Positions 1 to 8,775 of a stretch of DNA of 64,000 nucleotides are shown here, piece after piece. Positions within the stretch are counted from its first letter, which is position 1. Each line of letters starts with the position of its first letter. Position numbers and translations under genes: made by a program. This DNA is from a virus, in the IMG/VR virus record IMGVR_UViG_3300029922_000005, positions 1-64,000 of that record, one strand, 5' to 3'. The notes beneath the pieces were generated by a model. That model saw only the letters and a program-made list of their open reading frames with translations. It made no database searches and was not told where the DNA came from.

Positions 1-252
1 CAATAATATTGATTACAGTAAACATAGAACGATTAATACACTTTTAAATACATCTTAACAACGGACTATAATAAGTCTTAAAAATGGTTGTTCGTTATGT
101 AGTTTAAATAATTAAAAGCGACTACGATTTCTTTAAATTATTAAAGAATAGTGTGTTCGGATAAAGAATTTCATCAAACGAAATTCAAACGTCACAGCAA
201 GTACAAATTTGTATAAGTTTAAGTTGACGGTATACCTATTAATATATCAACC
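1..252. other. Gene-free left edge, possible RNA
   Basis: No ATG-started reading frame of useful length is visible. A perfect 7-bp hairpin (GAATTTC/GAAATTC with a 7-nt loop) lies at 166-186. No Bacteroidetes -33/-7 pair stands out. It may be the tail of a structured RNA or the 3' side of something outside the window; I cannot say which. Confidence 0.3.
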
Positions 253-354
253 ATGTGGATTAATCATGATATGAAAGTTATCATAAAAAAAGATTTAGTT
301 GGAAGTAAATTAAGAAAAAGAAAATTATTAAAAATAAATGAAAATAGGAGATAA
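253..354 (+). CDS. Tiny C-terminal-tag protein
   Basis: A 33-residue frame starts at ATG 253 (or ATG 271) and ends SKLRKRKLLKINENRR. This is the basic C-terminal tag (RKxKLxKIN) shared with about 20 small genes in this window. An in-frame stop at 220-222 rules out a long upstream part, so this is a very short member or the stump of a larger one. Its end overlaps the next gene's start by 17 nt, the usual junction for this set. Function unknown. Confidence 0.45.
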   Translation: MWINHDMKVIIKKDLVGSKLRKRKLLKINENRR

Positions 355-562
355 AGTTTTATTTACTGATTATTTTTATGAACATCATAAATATATAACA
401 GATAATAGATATAATATTTTTACAATCAAAGATTATTTTAGCGATAATTTCACCATTATTTCTTTATATGAACTTCCAATGTATTATTTTGAACCAAAAA
501 ATTTAATAACAGTATCAGAAATTAGAAAAAAAAAATTAAAAAAATTAAAAATATATGAATAA
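338..562 (+). CDS. Small C-tagged protein, SH3-like look
   Basis: A 74-residue protein opening MKIGDKVLFTDYF, a pattern typical of small SH3-like beta barrels (GDKV turn), and ending EIRKKKLKKLKIYE, the basic C-terminal tag. The start overlaps the preceding frame by 17 nt and the end overlaps the NadM-like gene by 8 nt, which suggests translational coupling. No known family is recognised; the fold is inferred from a short motif only. Confidence 0.7.
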   Translation: MKIGDKVLFTDYFYEHHKYITDNRYNIFTIKDYFSDNFTIISLYELPMYYFEPKNLITVSEIRKKKLKKLKIYE

Positions 563-1106
563 ATTCGGAGTAATATTAGCAAGAGTTCAGCCAGTACATA
601 ATGGTCATATGGCATTAATTAAAAAGGCATATGATGAAAATGAAAATGTAGTATTTTTAGTTGGAAGTGCGGATAAAGTTGACTCAAGAAATCCAATTCC
701 AGTTAGCATTAGAATTGAAATGCTAAAAGATGCATTAAAAGAAGCTAAGTTGATTGATAAATGTTTAATAATACCATTAGATGATTTAACTTCAGAAAGT
801 GATAATTCTATTGAATGGGGTTTTTATCTTTATACTAAAATAGTAGATCAAATTAAAGATAGTTGTTTCACTATGTATTATTCAGATGGATTTGAAATCA
901 TCACTAAATGGTTTCCAGGATTTATGTTCAAAAATAATGTATCTCTGGTGCTATTAGCAAGAGGAACTGTTGAAGATGGTGTATCTGCTACCGAAGTTAG
1001 AAAAGCTATACTGAGCAATTCTCCTGAGCTAAAAAACATGGTTCCAAAATCAGTCTATAATAACAGAAATACGATTAAATCATTTATTGAATTAAATAAA
1101 GAATGA
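555..1106 (+). CDS. nadM: NMN adenylyltransferase, NadM type
   Basis: A 183-residue nucleotidyltransferase of the HxGH superfamily. HNGH is at residues 16-19 of the N-terminal Rossmann strand (GVILARVQPVHNGHMALI), and a C-terminal VSATEVRKAI matches the ISxTxIR signature. The family joins nicotinamide mononucleotide to AMP from ATP to make NAD+. It is close to the single-domain NadM length, with no Nudix domain attached. It overlaps both neighbours by 4-8 nt, so it is in an operon. A NadD-like gene lies at 16677. Nicotinamide versus nicotinate specificity is not determinable by eye. Confidence 0.85.
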   Translation: MNKFGVILARVQPVHNGHMALIKKAYDENENVVFLVGSADKVDSRNPIPVSIRIEMLKDALKEAKLIDKCLIIPLDDLTSESDNSIEWGFYLYTKIVDQIKDSCFTMYYSDGFEIITKWFPGFMFKNNVSLVLLARGTVEDGVSATEVRKAILSNSPELKNMVPKSVYNNRNTIKSFIELNKE

Positions 1107-1387
1107 AAAATATTTATATAACAAAAGATGAACTTGATAATTTCACAGAAGAACAATTAAATAGATTAGTATTTGTTTTTTATGATGGGCAAGGAGACAC
1201 TAGCGTTATGATATGGAAAGATTTTATTGAATTATCAAAAGAATGGGAGAAAGAACTTGGAATTGGATTTCCAAAAAATTCAGATAAATTTGATTTTTTA
1301 TATAAAGATAGTGAACTAAATGGTAATATAAGTGAATTTCTATATTTTGATTTTAATAATGAATACAAAAGAATTTATTTTAAATAA
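1103..1387 (+). CDS. Unknown 94-aa protein
   Basis: Starts inside the NadM stop (ATGA overlap). Acidic and aromatic-rich, no membrane segment, no cysteine motif, no family recognised. Likely cotranslated with the NadM-like gene. Short unknown genes beside NAD+ enzymes are a feature of this stretch, but no role can be assigned. Confidence 0.65.
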   Translation: MKNIYITKDELDNFTEEQLNRLVFVFYDGQGDTSVMIWKDFIELSKEWEKELGIGFPKNSDKFDFLYKDSELNGNISEFLYFDFNNEYKRIYFK

Positions 1388-1395
1388 TAATTATT

Positions 1396-1632
1396 ATGGC
1401 AAAAGATTATTTTGATAAAGAATTTAAAAAAATGTGGATGGAAACGTGCATTGAATCTTGGAATGATCAATTTCTTGGAATATACTATACAAAACCATTT
1501 GAGGAAATTATTTATCTACATAATAATATAGAAGAATTAGAAAGATATATTTCAGCATATGAAAAAAAATATGATACTAAACTAACATATAGATTAGATA
1601 ACGGTTGCTCTTATATTTCACAATTAAAATAG
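1396..1632 (+). CDS. Unknown 78-aa protein
   Basis: Begins 8 nt after the previous stop, same strand. Soluble, charged, one cysteine near the start and one near the end. It ends with TAG, one of the few amber stops here, and the next gene starts 4 nt later, so amber acts as a stop at this site. No family recognised. Confidence 0.6.
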   Translation: MAKDYFDKEFKKMWMETCIESWNDQFLGIYYTKPFEEIIYLHNNIEELERYISAYEKKYDTKLTYRLDNGCSYISQLK

Positions 1633-1636
1633 AGAT

Positions 1637-1930
1637 ATGAAAGAGCACAATCACAATAATGATATTAATTATAATGCTGTTATTGAACAATGTGGTTTAA
1701 TATTATATAAAAAGAAAGCAATAGGTAATAAAGCAAGATTATTGTATATAATTCAAGCAAAATCTGGTAGATATGATCATCAAAGTATTATTATAATAAA
1801 AGAAATTAATAAAGATTTCATAAAAATAAATGATTCTAATGATATAGAATCAAAATTATATGAACCAGATAGATTACTTTATAACCAAATAAAAGAATAT
1901 ATAATAGAAGCAAATTATGAATATAGATAG
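1637..1930 (+). CDS. Unknown 97-aa protein
   Basis: Soluble 97-residue protein whose last 14 nt overlap the RNA-ligase start. Strand-rich first half (LILYKKKAIGN, LLYIIQAKSG) followed by a helix-rich acidic end. Also stops at TAG. Position and overlap imply translational coupling to the ligase; no homology recognised. Confidence 0.6.
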   Translation: MKEHNHNNDINYNAVIEQCGLILYKKKAIGNKARLLYIIQAKSGRYDHQSIIIIKEINKDFIKINDSNDIESKLYEPDRLLYNQIKEYIIEANYEYR

Positions 1931-2939
1931 AAAATTAGCAACAATTCAGGTAATTAAAGACATATTACCAATTAAAGGAGCAGATAGAATAGAGGTTGCA
2001 CGCATAAAAGGTTGGAAAGTAGTAGTTAAAAAAGACGAATTTAAAGTAGGTGACAAAGTTGTTTATTTTGAAATTGATTCACTATTACCTATTAGAGAAG
2101 AATTTGAATTTCTTAGAAATAGTTCATATAGAAAAACTGATGAACAAGAAGGTTTCCTCTTGAGAACGGTCAAATTACGCAAACAATTTTCATGTGGACT
2201 AATAATGTCATTAGATATTTTAAATGATACACCTTGTCATATATTTAAATTGACAGAAGGTGATGATGTATCTGATTATCTAAATGTTGTAAAATTTGAA
2301 GTTCCAATACCTGATGAACTTAAAGCTGATGTTGTTGGTCCTATTCCTTCATTCATATTGAAGACAAATGAAGAACGCGCACAAAATTTATCTGATGATT
2401 TCGATGAATGGAAAAAAGATAATGTAATATTCTATGAAACAGAGAAACTTGATGGTCAATCTACCACTATGTATTTACATAATGGAGTATTTGGCGTGTG
2501 TGGTAGAAACTGGGAATTTAAAAGAAATCCAAATAATTTATTTTGGAAATTTGCAATTGAAAATAATATTGAAGAGAAATTAAGAATATATGGTAAAAAT
2601 ATTGCTGTTCAAGGTGAATTAATTGGTTCAGGAATAGAAGGCAATAACTATAAATTAAGCCATAAAACAATAAAATATTTTAGAGTTTTTAATATAGATG
2701 AATATAAATTGGAAGATTATAATACATTCGTTGATATTGTAACTAATGTATTAAATGCTGACACGGTTCCTTTAATTTGTAGTTATTATAAATTACCTGG
2801 CACTATTGATGAAATATTAAAACATGTTGAAGGCAAATCTGTATTAACAAATTCATCAAAAAGGGAGGGAAGTGTATTTAAATCAATTGATTCATCAATA
2901 AGTTTTAAGGTCATTAACAATGAATATTTAATTAATTGA
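1917..2939 (+). CDS. RNA ligase, DRB0094/Rnl5-like
   Basis: A 340-residue covalent nucleotidyltransferase. The N-terminal about 130 residues resemble the OB-fold module that precedes the catalytic core in DRB0094-type RNA ligases (GWKVVVKKDEFKVGDKVVYFEIDS). The adenylation core follows, with motif I EKLDGQS (nucleophile Lys177), then a CGRNWEFKRN segment, GELIGSGI, and a late REGSVFKS stretch fitting motif IV/V. The family seals nicked or broken RNA using ATP. With the end-healing kinase-phosphatase at 26440 and the receiver-like protein at 28971 it makes an RNA-repair set. Exact substrate is unknown. Confidence 0.88.
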   Translation: MNIDRKLATIQVIKDILPIKGADRIEVARIKGWKVVVKKDEFKVGDKVVYFEIDSLLPIREEFEFLRNSSYRKTDEQEGFLLRTVKLRKQFSCGLIMSLDILNDTPCHIFKLTEGDDVSDYLNVVKFEVPIPDELKADVVGPIPSFILKTNEERAQNLSDDFDEWKKDNVIFYETEKLDGQSTTMYLHNGVFGVCGRNWEFKRNPNNLFWKFAIENNIEEKLRIYGKNIAVQGELIGSGIEGNNYKLSHKTIKYFRVFNIDEYKLEDYNTFVDIVTNVLNADTVPLICSYYKLPGTIDEILKHVEGKSVLTNSSKREGSVFKSIDSSISFKVINNEYLIN

Positions 2940-3032
2940 TAATCAACAAATTACGGGAAGATATTATATATTTATATTATATATCATGATCTTGCATCTT
3001 TTTTATAATACATTTAATATTAGTGAATTACA

Positions 3033-3355
3033 ATGGTAGAATTTAAATTTAAAATTAGTGATGAAGCATTTAATTTATTGATGTACATTAAAGAGCATAA
3101 ACAAGCAGAATATCGTGATTATGAATTTGAAAATATAGATAAATTTATAAAATCTAATAATGAATTTATTACAGTTGAACAATTTAAACATAGAAATTGT
3201 AATGGAACTTATTATTTAATCGACTTGAGATACATAATTTAGTTTGTAGTAATAATTTTGCATGGCATCCTACATTTATATTAACTGAAATAGGTAAAAA
3301 AATGTTAGAAAATAATTGTAGAAGAATTAAATTAGAAAATTTAAATAAAATATAA
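3033..3355 (+). pseudogene. Frameshifted paralogue of the 3569 gene
   Basis: The frame from 3033 (MVEFKFKISDEAFNLLMYIK) stops at 3242. A -1 shift near 3220 opens a second frame to 3355 that reads LTEIGKKMLENN and ends CRRIKLENLNKI, the basic C-tag. Both halves align with the intact gene at 3569 (HKLLIYIYENGSAEYKD, then LSDFGKKIL, then RKEKLKKLEKL). So a one-base indel appears to split one gene. A programmed shift or sequencing error are the alternatives. Confidence 0.7.
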
Positions 3356-3359
3356 AAAA

Positions 3360-3581
3360 ATGTTTAAACATGGTGATGTAGTAATTGCATTAGAAACATA
3401 TGATAATTTAATTGTAATAAATAATTCTTATATTATTGAACGTACTGGATATGTGAAAAATAGAAAAAAATATTATGTAATATTACAGTATCCGCCTGGT
3501 TTTTATATAGAAGAAGAAAAATTTAAATTAGATATAAAATATCAAAGAATAGAAAAATTGAAAAAAATATGCAAAATATAA
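3360..3581 (+). CDS. Small C-tagged protein
   Basis: A 73-residue protein starting MFKHGDVVIALETYD, again the H/V-GD-V turn of a small beta barrel, and ending QRIEKLKKICKI. It overlaps the next gene by 13 nt. Function unknown; it probably belongs to the same modular set as the 338 gene. Confidence 0.65.
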   Translation: MFKHGDVVIALETYDNLIVINNSYIIERTGYVKNRKKYYVILQYPPGFYIEEEKFKLDIKYQRIEKLKKICKI

Positions 3582-3913
3582 TAAATAGCAGAAATATTAT
3601 TAATAATATTAGTCATGATGCTCATAAATTATTAATTTATATTTATGAGAATGGTAGTGCTGAATATAAAGATCCACAATATCAATCTATCTCTGATTTT
3701 ATAGGCAATTCATTATATTTGAATCTTGTTGAAGAATTTAAAATAAGAAATTGTGACGGTACACTTTATTTAATACCAGAGTTAATAAAATATTCATTAG
3801 TTGATAAATATTTTTCAGAATATACTGATAAATATATATTATCTGATTTTGGTAAAAAAATACTTGTTAGCGTTATTAGAAAAGAAAAATTAAAAAAATT
3901 AGAAAAATTATAA
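3569..3913 (+). CDS. C-tagged helix-rich protein
   Basis: A 114-residue protein with a winged-helix-like look (HDAHKLLIYIYENGSAEYKD, later YILSDFGKKIL) and a clear C-tag RKEKLKKLEKL. It is the intact paralogue of the broken gene at 3033. The DNA-binding reading is only a guess from helix pattern. It starts inside the previous gene. Confidence 0.65.
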   Translation: MQNIINSRNIINNISHDAHKLLIYIYENGSAEYKDPQYQSISDFIGNSLYLNLVEEFKIRNCDGTLYLIPELIKYSLVDKYFSEYTDKYILSDFGKKILVSVIRKEKLKKLEKL

Positions 3914-3918
3914 AAAAT

Positions 3919-4335
3919 ATGCAAAAAATAGTAATAGTAAATAGTAATAATGGTTGTACTTTTTCATTATCAACAAAAGTTATACGTAGATATTTCGAAC
4001 TTTCAAATTTGGGTAAACCATATTTTTATATCAGAGATTATAGTTATTTAAATATCACTAAATATAAAAAAATTGAAGATGCTGATGATTATTTTTATAC
4101 TTCATTTAATGATTTAGGAAAAGAATTAACAAATGAAAATAACATTTTTGATAAAGAAAATTATTTTGATCAAATGGAAATTTTAAGAGATGATGTAAAT
4201 TTAGTTAAAGCAGTGGAAGAAATAAAACCTGACGAAATAAAAATTGTTGAAATTCCAGATGATGTTGAATGGTATATTAGAGAAGAAGATGATGGACATG
4301 AATCAATAGAAGAAACACATAGATCTTGGTTTTAA
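3919..4335 (+). CDS. Unknown acidic 138-aa protein
   Basis: Soluble, with an N-terminal strand/turn region and a strongly acidic C-terminal third (EIPDDVEWYIREEDDGHESIEE). No catalytic or metal motif. Five bases separate it from the previous stop, so it is likely cotranscribed. Acidic small proteins of this sort include DNA mimics, but nothing specific supports that here. Confidence 0.6.
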   Translation: MQKIVIVNSNNGCTFSLSTKVIRRYFELSNLGKPYFYIRDYSYLNITKYKKIEDADDYFYTSFNDLGKELTNENNIFDKENYFDQMEILRDDVNLVKAVEEIKPDEIKIVEIPDDVEWYIREEDDGHESIEETHRSWF

Positions 4336-4351
4336 TTAATTAAATAAATAT

Positions 4352-4819
4352 ATGAAAAAAGAGTTTTATAGTTATTCTGATGAAGAACAAAAACAAATAA
4401 AAAGAATTCAAGCATTTAGTTTGATGAAAGAAATAGAAATTATTAATTGTGATAAATTAGATGATGAAACGCACACACAGTTAATGATATATGTTGTGTT
4501 ATTTTCTAATCCTCACTTATCATATCTTAATAAATTTAATACAGAATATACTATTGTAGGCAATGAGATTATTGAAAAAACTTATACAGTTAATAAAAAA
4601 ATCGAAAAAATCGAAAAAATAAAACCTGATTATATTTTTGAAAGAAAAGAATATAAAAGAAAAACAGTAGTAGAAGGAAAGGTAGGAATTGTAAATGATT
4701 ATGAAGAATATGTTAATAGTAAGAAATATTATGAATATTCAGATGATAGTTATGAAAGGAAAAATTGGAGAACTATTGAATATAAATGGAAAAATTACAT
4801 TAAAGAAATAAATATATGA
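4352..4819 (+). CDS. Unknown charged 155-aa protein
   Basis: Highly charged, Lys/Glu/Tyr-rich, with repeated KKIEKIEKIKPD in the middle. No membrane segment or family signature. It overlaps the downstream lipoprotein gene by 4 nt (ATGA), indicating coupling. Confidence 0.6.
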   Translation: MKKEFYSYSDEEQKQIKRIQAFSLMKEIEIINCDKLDDETHTQLMIYVVLFSNPHLSYLNKFNTEYTIVGNEIIEKTYTVNKKIEKIEKIKPDYIFERKEYKRKTVVEGKVGIVNDYEEYVNSKKYYEYSDDSYERKNWRTIEYKWKNYIKEINI

Positions 4820-5262
4820 AAAAATTATTTTTATGTGCATTGTTTAGTGTATTATTTTTGTCTTGTCAAAAATATAAAACATATGTGACAAAACCAGTTG
4901 TTTTAAGACAAATGGTTAAAACTGAAGTATCAAATAAATCAGCAAGTGGTAGTTTTTTATTGGTTTATGGGATTTATAACTCTAAAGAAAAAACCGAATT
5001 GATGGTTAGATGTTTAGGAAACGTAGATGGTATGTATAGATTAATTGAGTTGCCAATGAAGAGCGTTAGAATAAAGATCAATAACAATATAATTACTCCA
5101 ACATTACAATTTGTTTATTATAGTAATTACGAATTAAATATTAACTCTTTACTTTCTATAGGAGAATGTCCAGATCCATTTTCTAACTATAACTTCCTAT
5201 ATTATATTATAAATATTCCAGAAAAATATATTCCAGAAAAATTAATACCAATAACATTATAA
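4816..5262 (+). CDS. Predicted lipoprotein
   Basis: A type II signal peptide is plain: MKKLFLCALFSVLFLSC, with lipobox LFLSC and Cys17 as the lipidated residue. The mature 130 residues are strand-rich with no known domain. Phage lipoproteins sometimes act in superinfection exclusion at the inner face of the outer membrane; that role is inference. Another lipoprotein gene follows at 5288. Confidence 0.75.
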   Translation: MKKLFLCALFSVLFLSCQKYKTYVTKPVVLRQMVKTEVSNKSASGSFLLVYGIYNSKEKTELMVRCLGNVDGMYRLIELPMKSVRIKINNNIITPTLQFVYYSNYELNINSLLSIGECPDPFSNYNFLYYIINIPEKYIPEKLIPITL

Positions 5263-5287
5263 TAAATTAAATTAAAAAATTATAAAT

Positions 5288-5575
5288 ATGAAAAAATTAA
5301 TATTATTTAGTTGCATTTTATTATTTAGCTGTAATAATAAAATACATTATGATGGACAAGAGTTTGATAATTATGATCAATATGTAGAATATTCCATTAA
5401 TCAGTTGAAATCTCCAGTAGTAATTACTAATATTAGATCTAAATTTTATTCTAGTGATACTATATATTCTATTGTAGTTAAAGATGCCAATAATATAATT
5501 AAAGAATATGATTCACAATCAGAATTAATTGATATTATAGCAAAAACAAAAGATATTGGAGATACAATTAGATAA
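5288..5575 (+). CDS. Predicted small lipoprotein
   Basis: Signal peptide MKKLILFSCILLFSC with lipobox LLFSC and mature start CNNKIHYDGQEFD. About 80 mature residues, acidic, no known domain. It is paired with the upstream lipoprotein on the same strand 25 nt away, suggesting related envelope roles. Confidence 0.72.
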   Translation: MKKLILFSCILLFSCNNKIHYDGQEFDNYDQYVEYSINQLKSPVVITNIRSKFYSSDTIYSIVVKDANNIIKEYDSQSELIDIIAKTKDIGDTIR

Positions 5576-5586
5576 ATAATATATTA

Positions 5587-5793
5587 TGGAACAAAATAAA
5601 GAAATTATTTACAGAGTTGTAAAAAATATATAAAATTATAGAAATATTTATAATTTTATAATTATCACAATAAAAAATGCGATGTTATTATAGTTACTAA
5701 TGTAGATAATCCTTATTATAGAATTATGAATAATGATAAAGAAAATTTGGAATATGATGAATATATTGATAGTCATGATTTAAATATTTATTG
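5587..5793 (+). pseudogene. Decayed small gene
   Basis: An ATG at 5587 gives MEQNKEIIYRVVKN and stops quickly. A later frame, open from about 5657 to 5793, encodes CDVIIVTNVDNPYYRIMNNDKE and runs to TGA without its own good start. It looks like a gene interrupted by indels. No family recognised; could also be plain non-coding sequence. Confidence 0.35.
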
Positions 5794-5866
5794 ACTTATT
5801 GATTATTTAATTTATTATGGATTAATGAATAAAAATTACAAACAATTAAATTTAAATAATTAAATC

Positions 5867-6019
5867 ATGGATGATATAACAATATTATGCATATGCATTC
5901 CGCTTGCGATATTTTTTATATTTTTAGCAATATCTACTATTTTTGGTAAAAACAGAAATAGTGGAATTGGTGGATTTAAACCACCAATATCAAATAAAAA
6001 CTTAAATTCTAAAAAATAA
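5867..6019 (+). CDS. Single-span membrane microprotein
   Basis: A 50-residue frame starting MDDITILCICIPLAIFFIF: one hydrophobic segment over residues 5-26 and a basic, Gly/Asn-rich tail ending KNLNSKK. Size and form match short phage inner-membrane proteins. No function assigned. Confidence 0.5.
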   Translation: MDDITILCICIPLAIFFIFLAISTIFGKNRNSGIGGFKPPISNKNLNSKK

Positions 6020-6022
6020 ATT

Positions 6023-6172
6023 ATGGATTATACCGCAGTTTATTACGACAAGAATTTAAAGGTTATTTCTTATGAAAATTTAAAAGATTTAGAAATTTTT
6101 ATAAATCAGAACAAATCAAGTAAATTAAAATATGTTCTTTCTGTGAATTTGGACCTTAATCTATTTAATTGA
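6023..6172 (+). CDS. Possible 49-aa protein
   Basis: Begins 3 nt after the previous stop: MDYTAVYYDKNLKVISYENLKD. It ends at 6172, so it converges with and overlaps the minus-strand NADAR gene by 67 nt. It may be a truncated remnant whose 3' end was replaced when the opposite-strand gene arrived. Confidence 0.4.
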   Translation: MDYTAVYYDKNLKVISYENLKDLEIFINQNKSSKLKYVLSVNLDLNLFN

Positions 6173-6594
6173 ATTAAGAATTCACTTTTTGTTATTAATG
6201 TATTAGTTTTTCCAGATTTTCCAATAGAATGTTCTAATTTATAAGGTATTGATTCTTTTAAACTATTTCTAAAATATTCATTTTTTTCAAATAAGCAATC
6301 ATAAGATCTTGTTATTAAATTATCATATTCTTCGGATTGTCTATCAATTGGAGTAGATATCCAATATAATTTTTGCTTATCTACCCAATTTAAATATTGA
6401 CCAGCTTTCCATGCTTCAAACCCTGATAGTTTCCATATATTCTCTTTAATTTGTATATCTGGAGTCCTTAAAGACTGTACAAAGCCTTCATATGAAGCCA
6501 CAGATATACCGTCAATCTCGAATTGATAAGGATATAAATTTGATAGTTTTTTTTCTAAACCATCAGTTCTAAATTTAATATCTAATATTTCCAT
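6106..6594 (-). CDS. NADAR-like (YbiA family) protein
   Basis: A 162-residue protein with the NADAR signature near the N-terminus: LSNLYPYQFEIDGI followed by ASYEGFVQSLR, then a GFEAWKAGQ stretch matching the G-x-E-A-x-x-x-G motif. NADAR enzymes are N-glycosidases acting on ADP-ribose-linked substrates; some remove ADP-ribose from guanine in DNA next to DarT toxins, others act on riboflavin intermediates. It is the only minus-strand gene in the first 23 kb, which suggests separate acquisition. Catalytic assignment is by motif look only. Confidence 0.72.
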   Translation of the reverse strand: MEILDIKFRTDGLEKKLSNLYPYQFEIDGISVASYEGFVQSLRTPDIQIKENIWKLSGFEAWKAGQYLNWVDKQKLYWISTPIDRQSEEYDNLITRSYDCLFEKNEYFRNSLKESIPYKLEHSIGKSGKTNTLITKSEFLIQLNRLRSKFTERTYFNLLDLF

Positions 6595-6626
6595 TCTATA
6601 TTATATGGTATAAAAATAAAAAAGTT

Positions 6627-6905
6627 ATGATTAAAGTAAATATTATATTATCCGAGATTAACTATTATAAAAATAAGTTAACTGAATTTGAAAAGGAGCA
6701 TATTACAATTGAAAATAATATTAAAACAGTACATATAAAATCGGTTAATGATTGTAATAATTATGTTAATATTATGAAATCATTAAATGAATATGAAAAT
6801 AAATATAAAAATGCAATAGAATATAATGCTAAAATTGATATTAGAAAAGATAAGTTAAAACAATTATCAAAATATTATCATTATTGTAATAAAATTAATA
6901 TTTAA
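6627..6905 (+). CDS. Coiled-coil protein with tag-like region
   Basis: A 92-residue, mostly helical, charged protein with heptad-like Leu/Ile spacing, ending IRKDKLKQLSKYYHYCNKINI. The RKDKLKQL part resembles the basic C-tag but is followed by an extra 14 residues. Divergent from the NADAR gene on the other strand. Confidence 0.55.
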   Translation: MIKVNIILSEINYYKNKLTEFEKEHITIENNIKTVHIKSVNDCNNYVNIMKSLNEYENKYKNAIEYNAKIDIRKDKLKQLSKYYHYCNKINI

Positions 6906-6920
6906 AATAGTTGAGAATAA

Positions 6921-6951
6921 TTTGTGTATTTGAATTTTTTTATTATCTTTG
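6921..6951 (+). promoter_or_regulatory. Bacteroidetes-type promoter
   Basis: TTTG at 6921-6924 and TATCTTTG at 6944-6951, spaced 19 nt, matching the -33/-7 consensus of the Bacteroidetes primary sigma factor. It lies about 50 nt before the ATG at 7004 and gives that gene its own transcript. Confidence 0.75.
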
Positions 6952-7003
6952 TATTTGAAATCAATAAAAAATTGTTTTCATGTTTAATTAAAATAATAAT
7001 AAT

Positions 7004-8131
7004 ATGAATTTATTAAATGTAACACCAACAACAACAGTATCATCAACAAAAAAAGTTGATAAACTTGGATTATTAAATAAACTTAATGTAATAGAATCTG
7101 ACATAAAGGATTTTATATTAACATTGAGAGTATTAGAAAAAGTTAAAATTATTGATACCCATAGTCACTATTATTCTGATAATTCTAAAACTAATTTTTC
7201 TACTAAACAAGAAATTTTCAAACATTTAGGATATGAAATCACGGATAAAGTAAATAATTATAATAGTATATTAAGAGAATTAAAAAACTTTAATATTAAA
7301 GTACCAGATAATTTAATTAAATATGATTTAGAAGTTGAAGAAATTAAATCTGGTTGTAGATATAATGGATCATCAAGTGAAAAATATAATCAAATTTTAA
7401 TTAAAACAGATGAAAATTATAATAAATATCTAAATTCAAGATTAAATTCAAAACTTAGTTCTATCGTAGAAATAGCAGAAACATTTGGATTTATGATAAT
7501 TCCATTAGAATTAGCAAAAAATTCAATTTTAACTTGTGATCCAAAAAGAAAATCTGTAGATATTGAATCTGCAATTAACAATTATAAATTTGCAAATTCA
7601 GAAAGATATTTTTACATTTTATGTCCAATTGGATTTTATGATTTTGAAAAACATGTAAAATCTCAAAAATACTATGATGTTTATTTTCCTAGTTCATTAT
7701 CAATGGTTAGTATGAATGTTGGTATGAATTTACCATTATTCAGAAGTATGTATGAAACTATGGTAAATCTTGGTAATAGAGTAGATGCACTTGAAAATTC
7801 AACAAAAGTTTTAAAAGAGCAAGTAAAAGGAATAGAACAAAATATTTGTAGAATTCAGTCAGAACTTGAAAAAATATCAAAAGAACAAATTCGTCAGCAA
7901 CAACTAGCTATTCAGCAAGCTGAACAAATTAAAACATTAAACCTTGAAGTCCAACAAGCATTAGCAAGAAGAGAAGATCCTTTATTATTTTCTACATCTT
8001 ATAGTATAACTAATTTTTCTGAAGATTCTCATTGTGATGTTGCATTTGCATGGGGTACAGAATTTCCAAATGAATTTTTAGAAATGATGAATGTTAAAGG
8101 AATTAAAAAAAGTAATTATTGGTTAAAATAA
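7004..8131 (+). CDS. Unknown 375-aa coiled-coil protein
   Basis: The largest unknown here and one of few with its own promoter. Residues 1-250 form a soluble, mixed domain without a known motif. Residues about 250-325 are a long coiled coil (VNLGNRVDALENSTKVLKEQ onward, Gln-rich). The last 50 residues contain DPLLFSTSYS and a DVAFAWGTEFP stretch. The coiled coil suggests an oligomeric protein. Function unknown. Confidence 0.75.
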   Translation: MNLLNVTPTTTVSSTKKVDKLGLLNKLNVIESDIKDFILTLRVLEKVKIIDTHSHYYSDNSKTNFSTKQEIFKHLGYEITDKVNNYNSILRELKNFNIKVPDNLIKYDLEVEEIKSGCRYNGSSSEKYNQILIKTDENYNKYLNSRLNSKLSSIVEIAETFGFMIIPLELAKNSILTCDPKRKSVDIESAINNYKFANSERYFYILCPIGFYDFEKHVKSQKYYDVYFPSSLSMVSMNVGMNLPLFRSMYETMVNLGNRVDALENSTKVLKEQVKGIEQNICRIQSELEKISKEQIRQQQLAIQQAEQIKTLNLEVQQALARREDPLLFSTSYSITNFSEDSHCDVAFAWGTEFPNEFLEMMNVKGIKKSNYWLK

Positions 8132-8135
8132 TATT

Positions 8136-8435
8136 ATGAAATTAAATGAAACTTGGGTATTATATGATATGTGTATGTCTGAAATAGTTGAAGTATTTTC
8201 AGATAAAAATAAAGCAATTGAACTTTGTGATATAAATATTAAAGATTGTTATATTAAAAATCGTGAGTTAACTCATTTTTTTAAAGATATGTCTGATGAA
8301 CAATATGATGAGCATTTTAAAAAATATTTTTCAAATACTTTATTTAGCGTTATTACATTAGATGAAGCTATTGAAAATATAAAAGAAAAATTAACTGATT
8401 ATTTTGAATCAATAATATATCCTAATTATAATTAA
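8136..8435 (+). CDS. Unknown 99-aa protein
   Basis: Follows the coiled-coil gene by 4 nt. Acidic, helical, with LYDMCMSEIVEVFSDKNKAIELC at the start, a pattern seen in small phage proteins that pair a short strand with an alpha helix. No specific family recognised. Confidence 0.6.
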   Translation: MKLNETWVLYDMCMSEIVEVFSDKNKAIELCDINIKDCYIKNRELTHFFKDMSDEQYDEHFKKYFSNTLFSVITLDEAIENIKEKLTDYFESIIYPNYN

Positions 8436-8436
8436 A

Positions 8437-8775
8437 ATGATTGATAAAAAAAGATTAAAAGAACACCTTAATAATGGTAAAATAGAATATGTTATGTGCG
8501 CTTCTAATTGGATAGATGATGGAATAGATTATCTTTATAAGCCATATAATATAGATAAAGGAATTTGCTATAATAGCGTACGGCATCCTTGCATATATGA
8601 GCAAACAAATAAAATTTATCCTGCTGAAAAATATGGAATGTTGACTGTTGAAGGATTTTTAACTACAAAAAATAGATTTCTTAATAGAGAAGAAGCTTTA
8701 GAATTAGTTAAATCAAATGATCAGTTAAAACAAGATTTAATAGGTAGTGTATTAACATCTGAAGATTTATGGTAA
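8437..8775 (+). CDS. Conserved phage-type protein (SEDLW)
   Basis: A 112-residue protein with a recurring phage signature: GFLTTKNRFLNREEALELV, then a short helix with a Gln, and the terminal LTSEDLW. Such short proteins are common in large phages and have no established function. It overlaps the next gene by 7 nt. Confidence 0.7.
   Translation: MIDKKRLKEHLNNGKIEYVMCASNWIDDGIDYLYKPYNIDKGICYNSVRHPCIYEQTNKIYPAEKYGMLTVEGFLTTKNRFLNREEALELVKSNDQLKQDLIGSVLTSEDLW

Noticed and set aside
2940-3032. Terminator or promoter after the RNA ligase
   Set aside because: Only an AT-rich imperfect hairpin is seen; no T run or -7 box good enough to call.
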